Assembly: GCF_002259485.1 (NCBI RefSeq)
Contig: NZ_NPGA01000019.1
Location: 124,001-188,000 of the forward strand
Origin: Rhodococcus sp. 14-1411-2a
GTDB taxonomy: Bacteria > Actinomycetota > Actinomycetes > Mycobacteriales > Mycobacteriaceae
Reading direction: 5' to 3'
Length of the DNA stretch: 64,000 nt
The notes below the pieces were generated by a model that did not search any database, had not been told where the DNA came from, and saw nothing but the letters and a program-made list of their open reading frames with translations. The stretch's first letter is position 1. Each line of letters begins with the position of its first letter. Both the position numbers and the translations under genes were made by a program. This document shows positions 16,440 to 25,112 of the stretch, in pieces.

Positions 16440-18325
16440 CGCACATCGCCACATCGGTGGCAACGGTATCGCTCAGTGGTTCGCTGGACGAGAAGATGCG
16501 TGCCATCGCCGATGCGGGGTTCGACGGCTTCGAGGTGTTCGAGCCGGACTTGATCAGCTCTCCGGATCTTCCCGCGGACATCGCTAAGAAGGCAGCCGAC
16601 CTCGGTCTGACCCTCGATCTGTATCAGCCCTTTCGCGACGCCGACTCGGCCGATCCGGAACAGTTCGCCCGCAACCTCGTTCGCGCCGAGCACAAATTCG
16701 ACGTCATGGAACAGTTGGGGTGCGATCTGCTGTTGGTCTGCTCCTCGCCGCTGGCCGGTGCCGTCCGTGACGACGCCTTGCTGGTCGAACAGATGGCAAC
16801 CCTCGCCGAGCGTGCGCATCGGCGCGGAATGCGACTGGCGTACGAGGCGTTGGCGTGGGGTGCCCACGTGAGCACCTACCGCCATGCCTGGGACATCGTC
16901 CGGCAGGTCGATCATCCCGCTCTGGGAACGTGCCTCGACAGCTTCCACATCCTGTCCCGCGGAGACGATTCCGCAGGCATTCGAGAGATCCCCGGCGAGA
17001 AGATCTTCTTCCTCCAGCTGGCCGACGCGCCGCACCTGGTGATGGACGTACTGCAGTGGAGCAGGCATCACCGGTGCTTTCCCGGGCAGGGCAGCTTCGA
17101 TCTGGCGCGGTTCGGTGCCGATGTCGCTGCCTCCGGGTACTCCGGCCCGTGGTCGCTCGAAATCTTCAACGACGTCTTCCGTCACTCCGACACCGGCCGC
17201 ACGGCATCCGACGCGCATCGATCGCTGCTGTACCTCCAGGAGCAGGTGCGCGACGTCGAAACACCCTCTGCCGGTAACGATCTCTTCGCGCCGCCACCGC
17301 CCGGTCCGATCGAGAACGTCGTCTCCCTGCGAATCGCAGCAGGGCCTGCGAAGGCAGCGCAACTGGGTACGACACTGCGACACCTGGGCTTCGATCTGAC
17401 CGCAGCACACAGCGAACACGGACTCAGCCTGTTCACCCAGGGGCCGCTGGCGGTCGCCGTCGACACCACGGTGGACACGCTGTGGACCGCGCCCGGCGTT
17501 CCGGCTCACCTACCGGCGTTGGCCCAGATCGGGATTCGCAGCGAGCGGCCGGATCTGTGGCTGACTCGAGCTCGTGCGCTGGGAGTCACCGCGTCCACCG
17601 TCTCCATGCCCGGCGTGGCCGACGCCACCGACGCAGTGGTACGTCTGGCCGTGACCGGTGCGACGTCGCTGGACCTCCGAACCCGCCACAGCGCGGGTGC
17701 CTGGCAATCGGCATTCGACCTGGCACCCAAGGTGGTGCAGGAGAACCGGGCGTGCGTCTCGCACGTGGATCACATCGCCCTCGCCGTGCCTGCCGAGAGC
17801 TGGGACGGCGTGATGTTGCTGCTGCGCTCGGTATTCGGCATGGTGCCGCACGAGGGCCAGGACGTCGTCGACGCGATCGGCCTGGTTCGTAGCCGAGCAC
17901 TCACCCTCGCCACGGCCAACGGCACTATTCGACTCTCGCTCAACATGGTTCCCGGCCGCCCGTCGGACTCGGACCCTCTGCCCGCGGCCCGGCGCGGAGG
18001 CGTCGGACATGTGGCGTTCGGGTGCGAGGACATCTACGCCGCTGCGAGTGCGATGACCGAACGCGGCCTCACCCCGCTGCGGATCTCGCCCAACTACTAT
18101 CGCGATCTCGACGCGCGATTCGGACTCGGCTCCGAGACGTTGGACGCGATGCAGCGCCTCGGGATCCTGTACGACGCGGACGGGACCGGCGGTGAGTTCT
18201 TCCACTTCTTCACCGAAACCGTGGGTGACGACCTGTTCTTCGAGGTGGTCCAGCGAGTGGGTGGCTACGAGGGCTACGGGGAGACCAATTCGGCTGTGCG
18301 ACTGGCGGCGCAACTGCAGTACTGA
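16436..18325 (+). CDS. qsuB: 3-Dehydroshikimate dehydratase, two-domain QsuB type
   Basis: A 629-residue fusion. Residues 1 to about 275 are an AP-endonuclease-2/sugar-isomerase TIM barrel, the dehydratase domain that converts 3-dehydroshikimate to protocatechuate. Residues from about 290 to 625 form a 4-hydroxyphenylpyruvate dioxygenase-like VOC region, with SHVDHIALAVP, GVGHVAFGCEDIY and the terminal FFEVVQRVGGYEGYG. C. glutamicum QsuB has the same architecture. The C-terminal domain's own activity is unclear. Translation is coupled to the dehydrogenase gene. Its product feeds PcaHG, encoded 5 kb away. Confidence 0.9.
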   Translation: MTHIATSVATVSLSGSLDEKMRAIADAGFDGFEVFEPDLISSPDLPADIAKKAADLGLTLDLYQPFRDADSADPEQFARNLVRAEHKFDVMEQLGCDLLLVCSSPLAGAVRDDALLVEQMATLAERAHRRGMRLAYEALAWGAHVSTYRHAWDIVRQVDHPALGTCLDSFHILSRGDDSAGIREIPGEKIFFLQLADAPHLVMDVLQWSRHHRCFPGQGSFDLARFGADVAASGYSGPWSLEIFNDVFRHSDTGRTASDAHRSLLYLQEQVRDVETPSAGNDLFAPPPPGPIENVVSLRIAAGPAKAAQLGTTLRHLGFDLTAAHSEHGLSLFTQGPLAVAVDTTVDTLWTAPGVPAHLPALAQIGIRSERPDLWLTRARALGVTASTVSMPGVADATDAVVRLAVTGATSLDLRTRHSAGAWQSAFDLAPKVVQENRACVSHVDHIALAVPAESWDGVMLLLRSVFGMVPHEGQDVVDAIGLVRSRALTLATANGTIRLSLNMVPGRPSDSDPLPAARRGGVGHVAFGCEDIYAAASAMTERGLTPLRISPNYYRDLDARFGLGSETLDAMQRLGILYDADGTGGEFFHFFTETVGDDLFFEVVQRVGGYEGYGETNSAVRLAAQLQY

Positions 18326-18332
18326 TCGGTGA

Positions 18333-19544
18333 TCAGCCGATTCGCTCGAACACCGCCGCAAGTCCCTGTCCGCCGCCGATGCACATGGTCTCGAGTCCGT
18401 AGCGGACTTCCCGTCGGTCCATCTCGCGCAACAGCGTCGCCAGGATGCGGGCTCCGGTGGCACCGACGGGATGGCCGAGCGAGATGCCGGAACCGTGTGG
18501 GTTCAGCCGAGGATCGTCGGACTCGATGCCCCACGACCGAGTGACGGCGAGAGCCTGAGCGGCGAACGCTTCGTTGAGTTCGATGATGCCCATGTCGTCC
18601 AGGCTCAGTCCGAGGCGTCCGAGCGCCTTCTCGCTGGCCGGTACCGGTCCGATACCCATGGTGCGCGGAGCGACGCCGGCGACACCCCAGCCGGCCAGTC
18701 TGGCCAGCGGCCGAAGACCCAGTGCTGCAGCCTTTTCCGGGGTGGTGACGATCGCGATGGCGGCACCGTCGTTCTGTCCGCTGGCATTTCCGGCCGTGAC
18801 CGTCGACTCGGGGTCGATCGACGCACGAATCGCCTTCAACTTCGCCAACGACTCGAGGGTGGTGTCGGCACGGGGATGCTCGTCGGTGGTGACGAGTATC
18901 GGATCCGATTTACGTTGGGGGACCGACACTCCCACGATCTCCTCGGCGAACACGCCGCTGTTCTGCGCAGCGACTGCGCGCTGGTGAGACTGCACTGCGA
19001 GTGCGTCCTGATCGGCGCGGGCGATCGAGAACTCCGCGCGCAGATTCTCCGCGGTTTCGATCATGCCGCCGGGAACCGGAAAGTTCTTGCCGCCCGCGGT
19101 CACTCGCGCTCGGGCGAGTCGGTCGGACAGGGCCACGGCCTCGGCCTTGACGCCCCAGCGCATGCCGGTGGCGTAGAACTCCGTCTGACTCATACTCTCG
19201 ACGCCGCCCGCCAGAACCAGATCGTTACCGCCGGACTGCACCTGCATGCACGCCTGCAGTACTGCTTGCAGACCGGAGCCGCAGCGTCGGTCGACCTGCA
19301 TCCCGGGGACGTCGATACCCAGATCTGCATCGAGCGCGGCGATGCGTCCGATCGCCGGTGCGTCGCCGTTGGGGGATGCCTGGCCCAGGATGACGTCGTC
19401 GATGTCGGCACCGGAGATGCCGGTTCGGGCAACGAGTTCGGCGATGACGGTGGCGGCCAGGGCCTGGGCGGAGATATCGCGGAACTGACCGCCGAAGCGG
19501 CCGACCGGGGTCCGAAGGGGTTCGCAGATGACGGCGTCAGGCAT
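18333..19544 (-). CDS. pcaF: Beta-ketoadipyl-CoA thiolase
   Basis: A 403-residue thiolase catalysing the last step of the beta-ketoadipate pathway: cleavage of beta-ketoadipyl-CoA to succinyl-CoA and acetyl-CoA. The nucleophile Cys88 lies in DRRCGSGLQ, His358 in SLGHPVGATG and the second cysteine Cys388 in MCIGGGQG. Its place as the last gene of pcaHGBLRF, overlapping pcaR by 8 bases, distinguishes it from generic acetyl-CoA acetyltransferase. It converges with qsuB, only 7 bases apart. Confidence 0.9.
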   Translation of the reverse strand: MPDAVICEPLRTPVGRFGGQFRDISAQALAATVIAELVARTGISGADIDDVILGQASPNGDAPAIGRIAALDADLGIDVPGMQVDRRCGSGLQAVLQACMQVQSGGNDLVLAGGVESMSQTEFYATGMRWGVKAEAVALSDRLARARVTAGGKNFPVPGGMIETAENLRAEFSIARADQDALAVQSHQRAVAAQNSGVFAEEIVGVSVPQRKSDPILVTTDEHPRADTTLESLAKLKAIRASIDPESTVTAGNASGQNDGAAIAIVTTPEKAAALGLRPLARLAGWGVAGVAPRTMGIGPVPASEKALGRLGLSLDDMGIIELNEAFAAQALAVTRSWGIESDDPRLNPHGSGISLGHPVGATGARILATLLREMDRREVRYGLETMCIGGGQGLAAVFERIG

Positions 19545-20358
19545 GGGTGGTTCCTCGTCTGTCGTTGGGTCCGGTACTCACCCGGAGCAGGTCGGTCTCG
19601 ATGGCGCGGGTGGCGTCGAGCAAGGCCGGGAGTAGTTCGGTGCGGACTGCGTCGGCGGTATGACGCGCAGCCTGGGTGGAGACGTTCGCCGCAGCGACGA
19701 CCGTCCCGTTGCTGTCGTGGATGGGAGCCGCGATCGATCGCAGGCCCTCTTCGAGTTCCTGATCCACCAGACAGAAGCCGTCGGTCCGTACGCGTTCGAG
19801 TTCGCGTCCGAGTGCGTCGGCAGTGGTGATCGTCTTCCCGGTGAGCGGAGTCAGCCGGACTCTATCGAGGTAGGCGGCGAGTTCGTCGGCCGGTAGACCG
19901 GCGAGCAGCACTCGTCCCATCGATGTCGCGAATGCAGGGAATCGGGTGCCGATGTTGATGCCGACGGTCATGATGCGGCTGACCGGAACTCGGGCGACGT
20001 ACACGACGTCGTCGCCGTCGAGAATCGAGACCGAGGACGATTCTCGGACCCGTTCGGCGAGAGCTTCCAGATGCGGCCCCGACACTTCCGGGAGGGACAG
20101 GCTCGACAGGTAGCTGTAGCCCAGTTCGAGCACCCGCGGGGTGAGCCAGAACATGGAGCCGTCGGTACGGACGTAGCCGAGTTCGACGAGTGTGAGCAGG
20201 AACCGTCGGGCAGTGGCGCGGGTGAGGTCGGTTGCTCGGGCGACATCGGAGAGTGTTCGACGCGGATGCTCGGCGTCGAAGGCTCGGATCACCGCGAGGC
20301 CACGGCCGAGCGACTGGACGTAGTCCGAGGACGGCGGCGGTGATTCCGCGGGGTTCAC
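19537..20358 (-). CDS. pcaR: IclR-family regulator of protocatechuate catabolism
   Basis: A 273-residue IclR-type regulator. The winged helix-turn-helix covers about residues 15-75 (SLGRGLAVIRAFDAEHPRRT), and the effector-binding GAF-like domain runs from about 90 to 260 with FATSMGRVLLAG and SIAAPIHDSNGTV. It is embedded between pcaL and pcaF with short overlaps on both sides, the typical place of PcaR in Rhodococcus. The likely effector is protocatechuate or beta-ketoadipate and the likely target is the divergent pcaH-pcaI promoter region. Confidence 0.88.
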   Translation of the reverse strand: MNPAESPPPSSDYVQSLGRGLAVIRAFDAEHPRRTLSDVARATDLTRATARRFLLTLVELGYVRTDGSMFWLTPRVLELGYSYLSSLSLPEVSGPHLEALAERVRESSSVSILDGDDVVYVARVPVSRIMTVGINIGTRFPAFATSMGRVLLAGLPADELAAYLDRVRLTPLTGKTITTADALGRELERVRTDGFCLVDQELEEGLRSIAAPIHDSNGTVVAAANVSTQAARHTADAVRTELLPALLDATRAIETDLLRVSTGPNDRRGTTHA

Positions 20359-21536
20359 GAGGTACCCGATTCGGTCTCGGCGGAGGACTCGGCGATGGCT
20401 GCGTTCGCCAGAGCGAATGCGCTGTTGCTGTTCGGAACTCCCGCATACACGGCAGTGTGCAAGAAGACTTCGGCCAGTTCGTCCGGTTCCAGTCCGGCGC
20501 GCAGCGCTGCGCGGATGTGCATGTCGAGTTCGTGCTGATTGCCCACGGCCGTCAGGATCGCCAGGGTCAGCAGTCTGCGGGTGTGGTGATCGAGTCCCGG
20601 TCGGTTCCAGATGTCACCCCATGCGGTACGGGTGATGAAATCCTGGAACGGTGCGGTGAACTCGGTGCGGCCGGCGATGCTGCGGTCGACATGCGCATCG
20701 CCGAGGACGCTGCGCCGCACCGTCATACCGGCATCGTGGGCCGCTGCGCGTCCGACGGCATACGCGTCCGACCCGATGTGTGCGGCAACGGCCGCGGTGA
20801 CGGGCCCGGCTTGCTCCACGTTGGCCAGATGAGCGGCCGGGTCGAGAACTCGGAACGTCGATCCGGCGACGCCGTCGGCGATGATCTTCAGGTCCTCGGG
20901 GGTGGTCGAGGGATCCTGCCGGCCCGCGATCACCAGGGTCGGAGCGGTGATCCGGTTCAGATCCGAACGAGAATCCCACTCGGACAACGCCTCACAGCAT
21001 GCTGCGTAGCCCTCGTCGGACGTGTCGGCGATCATCCGGCGATGACGCTCGACGAGATCGGCGTCGCGCGCGGCCAGTTCGGGGGTGAACCAGCGCTCGA
21101 GTACGGCATCGGCCAGCGACGCCGTGCCCGCCGCCCGGACCGCCGCGGCACGGTCGAGCCATTGCGCCTGCTCACCGAACTTAGCCGAGGTGCACAGCAG
21201 TGTCAGAGTCCGCACTCGCTCCGGACGATGGATGGCGATCCACTGCGAGACCGCACCGCCGAGGGACAGACCGACGAGGTGCACACGGTTCACCTCGAGT
21301 GAATCCAGCAGCGCCACCACGTCCTCGGCGAGTTCGGCCACCGAATAGGGACCGGGTGGCACCGGTGATCGTCCGTGCCCGCGAAGGTCGACGGCGAGAA
21401 CGTGAACGGCGGCGGACAGAGTTCCGATCTGCGGGTTCCACATCGATCGGTCGGAGCCGAGCGAACCGATCAGCACGACGGTCTCCGCGTCGGCGCTCGG
21501 TCCTTCGATGCGTTCGTGAGCAAGTGCGACAGTCAT
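20355..21536 (-). CDS. pcaL: PcaL: fused beta-ketoadipate enol-lactone hydrolase and 4-carboxymuconolactone decarboxylase
   Basis: A 393-residue fusion of two successive enzymes. The N-terminal alpha/beta hydrolase (PcaD, about 1-255) has nucleophile Ser91 in GLSLGGAV and carries out enol-lactone hydrolysis. The C-terminal domain (PcaC, about 270-385; GRTEFTAPFQDFITR, then WNRPGLDHHTRRL) decarboxylates 4-carboxymuconolactone. The fused order D-C is characteristic of actinobacterial PcaL. The ATG at 21536 overlaps the pcaB stop by four bases. Confidence 0.93.
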   Translation of the reverse strand: MTVALAHERIEGPSADAETVVLIGSLGSDRSMWNPQIGTLSAAVHVLAVDLRGHGRSPVPPGPYSVAELAEDVVALLDSLEVNRVHLVGLSLGGAVSQWIAIHRPERVRTLTLLCTSAKFGEQAQWLDRAAAVRAAGTASLADAVLERWFTPELAARDADLVERHRRMIADTSDEGYAACCEALSEWDSRSDLNRITAPTLVIAGRQDPSTTPEDLKIIADGVAGSTFRVLDPAAHLANVEQAGPVTAAVAAHIGSDAYAVGRAAAHDAGMTVRRSVLGDAHVDRSIAGRTEFTAPFQDFITRTAWGDIWNRPGLDHHTRRLLTLAILTAVGNQHELDMHIRAALRAGLEPDELAEVFLHTAVYAGVPNSNSAFALANAAIAESSAETESGTS

Positions 21537-22882
21537 CGTGAATCCTTCGAATCTGTGGTGTGTTCGGTGTCGAGGTCGTGCTCGGCGAGGATCGCGTCGA
21601 CCAGCTCGGGTGCGTGGCCGAGATACGCGGCCGGGTCGAGTAGTTCGCGCACCGTCGACGGTGGCAGGAATGCCGTGATGGCAGGGTCGCTGTCCAGCGG
21701 CGCTCCCGTCGCGCATCGCGCAGTGACGATTTCGCGGGCCTGCTCGGTGTGCGCTGCCAATGCCGCGGTGACACGTTCGGCGAGCAGCGCTCCGCCCGTC
21801 GCGTCGAGATTGCGGGCCATTTCCTCGGGATGAACGTGCAACCCGCTCAGGCTCTGCGTGATTCGGTGGGCGGCACCACCGGTGAGGCGGAGCAGATCGG
21901 TGATCGTCTCCCACTCGGCATGCCACGCTCCAGCGGCGCGCTGGTGTTCGTGGTCCATGTTGGAGAGCACGGTGGCCACCGCACCCGGGACGCGCCGGGC
22001 CGCAGCGCGAGCCGTGACGGCGGCAACGGGATTGCGCTTGTGCGGCATCGCCGACGATCCGCCGGGCGCGTCCTCCGAGACCTCGCCCAGCTCGGTGGCG
22101 GACATCGACACGATGTCCCCGGCGATCTTGCCGATCGTTCCTGCTGCGACACCCAACGAGCACGCAATATCGGCAATCGCGGTGCGGTCGGTGTGCCAGG
22201 GCGCGGTCTGTCGAGCCAACCCCAGTTCGACGGCGAGCGCGGCGGCGACGGCCGGTCCGTGTGGATGCACGGCGGCGAGAGTGCCTGCAGCGCCGCCGTA
22301 CTGGACGGTGCATGCGCGTCGAACGGCTGCGACTCCGGTCCGCGCGCGACGCAGCCCCGAGAACCAGTTCGCAGCCACCAGGCCGAAGGTGGTGGGCAAG
22401 GCCTGCTGGCCGAGAGTGCGGGCCGCCATCGGGGTGGTGCGATGGGTCAGGGCCAGACTTCTCGCGGCCGCACTCGCAGCGTCGAGCGAGGCCTCGATCA
22501 CACCGAGCGCGTCGCGGGAGAGGAGCATCAGCGCGGTGTCCATGATGTCCTGGCTGGTGGCACCGGGATGCACTGCCGTGGCAGGAACCGCGGCCTCGGC
22601 CACCACGTTCCGAAGAATCTTCACCAGCGGGATCACCGGATTACCCCCGGCCGCGGCATCTGCTCCGAGCCGCGCGATGTCCAGGTTCGCCCCGAGTTCG
22701 GTCGCGGTGGTGGTGACGATCTCGGCGTGACCGGCCTCCACGAGACCGACCGTTGCTGCGGCCCTCGAGAGCGCCGCCTCGACGGCGAACATCGCTGTCA
22801 CCCAAGCCCGGTCGCCCACGAGCGGTGCGAGCGCGTCGCTACCGAACGTCGGATCGAACAGTGCCCCTCGCTCGGATTCCAT
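21533..22882 (-). CDS. pcaB: 3-Carboxy-cis,cis-muconate cycloisomerase
   Basis: A 449-residue member of the fumarase/aspartase superfamily with the signature GGSSAMPHKRNP at residues 274-285 and HPGATSQDIMDTA at about 105-117. It lactonises 3-carboxymuconate, the product of protocatechuate 3,4-dioxygenase. The ATG at 22882 lies 23 bases after the pcaG stop. Class II fumarase-like CMLEs are the bacterial form, consistent with the operon. Confidence 0.93.
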   Translation of the reverse strand: MESERGALFDPTFGSDALAPLVGDRAWVTAMFAVEAALSRAAATVGLVEAGHAEIVTTTATELGANLDIARLGADAAAGGNPVIPLVKILRNVVAEAAVPATAVHPGATSQDIMDTALMLLSRDALGVIEASLDAASAAARSLALTHRTTPMAARTLGQQALPTTFGLVAANWFSGLRRARTGVAAVRRACTVQYGGAAGTLAAVHPHGPAVAAALAVELGLARQTAPWHTDRTAIADIACSLGVAAGTIGKIAGDIVSMSATELGEVSEDAPGGSSAMPHKRNPVAAVTARAAARRVPGAVATVLSNMDHEHQRAAGAWHAEWETITDLLRLTGGAAHRITQSLSGLHVHPEEMARNLDATGGALLAERVTAALAAHTEQAREIVTARCATGAPLDSDPAITAFLPPSTVRELLDPAAYLGHAPELVDAILAEHDLDTEHTTDSKDSR

Positions 22883-22905
22883 CGTCCCCTCTCGCCATCG
22901 GTGTG

Positions 22906-23544
22906 TCACAGCGCGAAGAACGGAGTCTCGTCGCCGTCCGGATCGGTGTTCTGCAGCACGATGTCGAGGTGGTACCCACCGTGCACCGGTGCTGCGACGA
23001 GTCTGGCACGCTTGTGCTCCGGCACGGCGGACAACACCGGATCGAGCTCGTTGGCCTCGGTCTCGTCGGGAAAGTACACCCGCGTCACGACCCGCTCGAG
23101 CATCCCGCGGGCGAAGATCCCGACGTCGATGTGCGGTGCCTCCACAGCACCGTTCTCGGCGGGAAGCGGTCCCGGCTTGATCGTCGTGATCGTCATCGTT
23201 CCGGTCTCGTCGGCGAACGCTCGCCCGAAGCCGCGAAAGCCTGCGATGCGAGACGGCACCGCGCCACGCGGATCGTCGGGGTGATCGAACCGGCCGTCGC
23301 CGTCGGCCTGCCAGGTCTCGATCATGGCGTCGGACATGGGGTTTCGGGCTCCGTCGATCAGTGTGAACGACACGGTGATCTCGCCTTCGGTGCCCGGCGG
23401 CACCACGTTTTCGCCGTCGGGCCACAACAATCCGATGTGCACGTACGGGCCCACGGTCTGCGACGGTGTCTGCCCGAAGGAGGCGGTGGTGAAATCGGCT
23501 CCGGCGACCACGGGGTAGCGCGGGGCGAACTCGGGATCAGTCAT
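22906..23544 (-). CDS. pcaG: Protocatechuate 3,4-dioxygenase alpha subunit
   Basis: A 212-residue intradiol dioxygenase subunit. It has the family fold motifs TPSQTVGPYVHIGL, ETWQADGDGRFDH and TIKPGPLP, but lacks the iron-binding Tyr/His set, as expected for the non-catalytic alpha chain. It overlaps pcaH by 8 bases. With PcaH it ring-opens protocatechuate to 3-carboxy-cis,cis-muconate. Confidence 0.93.
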   Translation of the reverse strand: MTDPEFAPRYPVVAGADFTTASFGQTPSQTVGPYVHIGLLWPDGENVVPPGTEGEITVSFTLIDGARNPMSDAMIETWQADGDGRFDHPDDPRGAVPSRIAGFRGFGRAFADETGTMTITTIKPGPLPAENGAVEAPHIDVGIFARGMLERVVTRVYFPDETEANELDPVLSAVPEHKRARLVAAPVHGGYHLDIVLQNTDPDGDETPFFAL

Positions 23545-24253
23545 CGTGGTCGTCTTCCTCGAAGGGGGTGGCGTTTCGGCCGCGGAGCACGATGTCGAAT
23601 CGAAATCCGAGGGCCCAGTTGTCCTGTGTCGCCTCGTAATCGAACGCGCCGATCATTCGGGCCCGCGAGTCCTCGGGGGCGGCGTTGAAGATCGGATCCT
23701 GGAAGAACATGGGGTCGTCCGGGAAGTACATCTGTGTCACGAGGCGCTGGGTGAACGCCTGGCCGAACAGGGAGAAGTGAATGTGAGCGGGCCGCCATGC
23801 GTTGTGGTGATTGCCCCACGGATACGCGCCCGGCTTGATCGTGGTGAAGCGATACCTGCCCTGGGCATCGGTGAGAACGCGACCGGTGCCGTTGAAGTGC
23901 GGATCCAGTGGTGCTGGCCACCGGTCACCGGTGTGCCGGTATCGACCGCCTGCGTTGGCCTGCCACACCTCGACGAGGGTGTTCGGAATCGCCTTGCCGT
24001 CGCTGTCGAGCACCCGGCCGTGCACGATGATCCGCTGCCCCTGCGCCTCACCGTCGTTCGCCAGGGTGAGGTCTGCGTCGGCGGCGGTGACTCGTCCCTC
24101 GCCCAGTACCGGTCCGGTGATCTCGGTGAGTCGCTGGGGGAGCAGGGTCAGTGGCTGTGCCGGATGCCGAAGGGCGGTGGTCCGGTACTCGGGGAAGTCG
24201 CGTGGGGCATGGACACCCGATTGGTCCCGGTACTCGGGCGGGAGATGAAGCAT
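23537..24253 (-). CDS. pcaH: Protocatechuate 3,4-dioxygenase beta subunit
   Basis: A 238-residue catalytic subunit. The iron(III) ligands are Tyr105, Tyr144, His157 and His159, with exactly the spacing of the Pseudomonas enzyme (39, 13 and 2 residues). It is the first gene of the minus-strand operon pcaHGBLRF and is divergent from pcaIJ. The start at 24253 is an ATG. Confidence 0.95.
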   Translation of the reverse strand: MLHLPPEYRDQSGVHAPRDFPEYRTTALRHPAQPLTLLPQRLTEITGPVLGEGRVTAADADLTLANDGEAQGQRIIVHGRVLDSDGKAIPNTLVEVWQANAGGRYRHTGDRWPAPLDPHFNGTGRVLTDAQGRYRFTTIKPGAYPWGNHHNAWRPAHIHFSLFGQAFTQRLVTQMYFPDDPMFFQDPIFNAAPEDSRARMIGAFDYEATQDNWALGFRFDIVLRGRNATPFEEDDHDD

Positions 24254-24362
24254 CGACGGTTCCTCACGATCGTGGGTGATCTACGCAACAGCCAGAATAG
24301 CGAAGTGTTCGCATTGTGGCAAACTGTTCATATTCCGCACAGAATGCTGTAGCGTGCATCTC
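24254..24362. promoter_or_regulatory. Divergent pcaH-pcaI promoter region
   Basis: The 109-base gap between the divergent operons is AT-richer than its surroundings. It contains TGTTCGCAT (24306-24314) and TGTTCATAT (24325-24333), 19 bases apart, and the small inverted pair ATTC-N6-GAAT at 24332-24345. These are plausible PcaR contact sites, since IclR proteins often bind spaced repeats. The exact operator is not determined. Confidence 0.5.
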
Positions 24363-25112
24363 ATGTTGGACAAAGTCGTGGCCAGCGCCACCGAAGCCGT
24401 AGCGGACATCCCTGATGGGTCCTCGATCGCCGTCGGGGGATTCGGATTGGTCGGAGTGCCGGAAATACTGATCGACGCCGTGCTCGCGCAGGGTGCGACA
24501 GATCTGGAGACCATCAGCAACAACTGCGGAACCGATGGCTTCGGTCTCGGCGTTCTGTTGATGCAGCACCGCATTCGGAGAACCATCAGCTCCTACGTGG
24601 GCTCGAACAAGGAATTCGCACGGCAGTACCTGTCCGGAGAACTCGAAGTCGAGCTCACTCCGCAGGGCACGCTTGCCGAGCGGCTGCGCGCAGGCGGTGC
24701 CGGGATCCCCGCGTTCTTCACCCCCGCAGGCGTCGGCACCCAGGTCGCCGACGGGGGATTGCCACTGCGCTACGACGGTAGCGGCGGAATCGCACTGGCC
24801 AGTCCGCCGAAGGAGACACGCGAGTTCGACGGCGTCACCTACGTGATGGAGCGCGGAATCGTCGCAGATTATGCGCTCGTGCACGCGTGGAAGGGGGACC
24901 GTCACGGGAACCTGGTGTTCCACGCCAGTGCGCGAAACTTCAATCCGCCCGCCGCGGAGTCGGGACGCATCACCATCGCGCAGGTCGAGCATCTCGTCGA
25001 GCCGGGTGAGATCGGACCCGACGAGGTGCACACCTCGGGTATCCACGTACAGCGGGTGGTCCACGTCGGACCGGTCGAGGTCGGCATCGAGCAGAGGACG
25101 GTACGAGCATGA
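24363..25112 (+). CDS. pcaI: 3-Oxoadipate CoA-transferase subunit alpha
   Basis: A 249-residue CoA-transferase family I alpha subunit with the [10 protein letters not shown] loop (about 29-38), [20 protein letters not shown] and the CoA-site ARNFNPPA segment. With PcaJ it moves CoA from succinyl-CoA to beta-ketoadipate. The ATG at 24363 is the natural start; the frame stays open upstream only by chance. The stop overlaps the pcaJ start by four bases. Confidence 0.92.
   Translation: MLDKVVASATEAVADIPDGSSIAVGGFGLVGVPEILIDAVLAQGATDLETISNNCGTDGFGLGVLLMQHRIRRTISSYVGSNKEFARQYLSGELEVELTPQGTLAERLRAGGAGIPAFFTPAGVGTQVADGGLPLRYDGSGGIALASPPKETREFDGVTYVMERGIVADYALVHAWKGDRHGNLVFHASARNFNPPAAESGRITIAQVEHLVEPGEIGPDEVHTSGIHVQRVVHVGPVEVGIEQRTVRA

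Noticed and set aside
19537..20358. GntR or TetR identity for the regulator inside the pca operon
   Set aside because: The N-terminal winged helix followed by a GAF-like effector domain with FATSMGRVLLAG is specific to the IclR family.
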